This document shows, one piece after another, positions 5,334-5,562 of a DNA stretch of 5,562 bases (the first letter of the stretch is position 1; each line of letters opens with the position of its first letter). The translations under genes were made by a program, and so were the position numbers. The notes under the pieces were generated by a model. The model did no database searches, was not told where the DNA came from, and saw nothing but the letters and a program-made list of their open reading frames with translations. Origin of the DNA: an uncultured Lentisphaeria bacterium (GTDB taxonomy: Bacteria; Verrucomicrobiota; Lentisphaeria; Victivallales; UBA1829); contig CAJMAW010000173.1 of assembly GCA_905211485.1 (NCBI GenBank), positions 1 through 5,562 of the forward strand, read 5' to 3'.

Positions 5334-5562
5334 ATGAAAAAAAGGAAAGTTTCCGTCTGCGGCTGTTCCCTTGTGGACAACCTTTTCCCGGATATTGATT
5401 TTCATTCAGAAGCGTTTCAGAAGTTTCTCTCCAGACGGGACGGCGACGGAGGCATCGCTCCGGGCAGACTCGTCTTCGCCGAGGATCTGGAGCAGTACTG
5501 TTCGATGCCTTATGATGAGATCCGGTCTTCCTTTTCCGAGACGGGGCCGGCCCTTCGGAATC
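5334..5562 (+). CDS. PfkB-family carbohydrate kinase-like protein (partial, 3' end outside window)
   Basis: Only the first 76 codons are present; the frame is open to the right edge. It begins MKKRKVSVCGCSLVDNLF, which fits the first beta strand and the G-x-x-LVD motif that open ribokinase/PfkB-fold sugar and nucleoside kinases, enzymes that phosphorylate a sugar hydroxyl using ATP. The next part (DGDGGIAPGRLVFAEDLEQY, 36-55) would supply the early glycine-containing substrate-binding region, but in a longer and less usual form than in ribokinase. The diagnostic C-terminal PfkB signature is outside the window. It starts 116 bases after the flotillin stop on the same strand, with a weak AGGA (5319-5322) upstream. 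No separate promoter or clear terminator was found in the gap, so read-through from flotillin is possible. Substrate cannot be predicted. Confidence 0.6.
   Translation, partial: MKKRKVSVCGCSLVDNLFPDIDFHSEAFQKFLSRRDGDGGIAPGRLVFAEDLEQYCSMPYDEIRSSFSETGPALRN

Overview
The window most likely comes from a Lentisphaerota (Victivallales-type) chromosome or a close PVC-superphylum relative. This is inferred from the protein types: a pseudopilin-like protein with an FTLIELLIVI N-terminus, followed by a leucine/proline/lysine segment (LLLPALSKARE) and a C-terminal H-X9-D motif, is the hallmark of the very large prepilin-like families in that group. The PurS-fused PurL and the NfeD/flotillin pair fit but are not diagnostic. 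The DNA is fairly GC-rich, with AT-rich promoters and poly-T tracts between the genes.

Layout. Bases 1-1159 (minus strand) hold the N-terminal 40% or so of purL, encoding a form with two PurS-like domains fused ahead of the linker and the first synthetase half. It is cut by the left edge. Bases 1160-1624 are a divergent intergenic region. It has a sigma70-like promoter facing purL (TTGAAA-17-TATCTT) and one facing right (TTGACA-16-TATACT). An 18-bp palindrome sits just upstream of the right-facing -35 box, followed by a leader of about 220 nt that can form long alternative stems. Bases 1625-2341 encode the prepilin-like secreted/anchored protein. Bases 2342-2743 contain an elaborate hairpin ending in C7T7 (likely terminator), then a near-consensus promoter (TTGAAA-16-TATAAT).

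Bases 2744-3340 encode an NfeD/YuaF/YqiJ-like membrane protein with a C-terminal OB-like domain. After a 209-bp gap containing two GC-rich hairpins, bases 3550-5217 encode a 555-residue flotillin (SPFH protein) with an expanded 22-residue tandem repeat in its coiled coil. NfeD-like proteins and flotillins are known partners in membrane microdomains, so these two genes form the functional unit of the window. At the right edge (5334-5562) begins a gene whose first 76 codons resemble a PfkB-family sugar kinase.

No RNA genes, CRISPR arrays, insertion sequences or phage genes were seen. The window looks like ordinary chromosomal sequence. The points of interest are the structured prepilin leader, the palindromic operator candidate, the flotillin repeat expansion, and the acidic, EF-hand-like loop of the NfeD-like protein.
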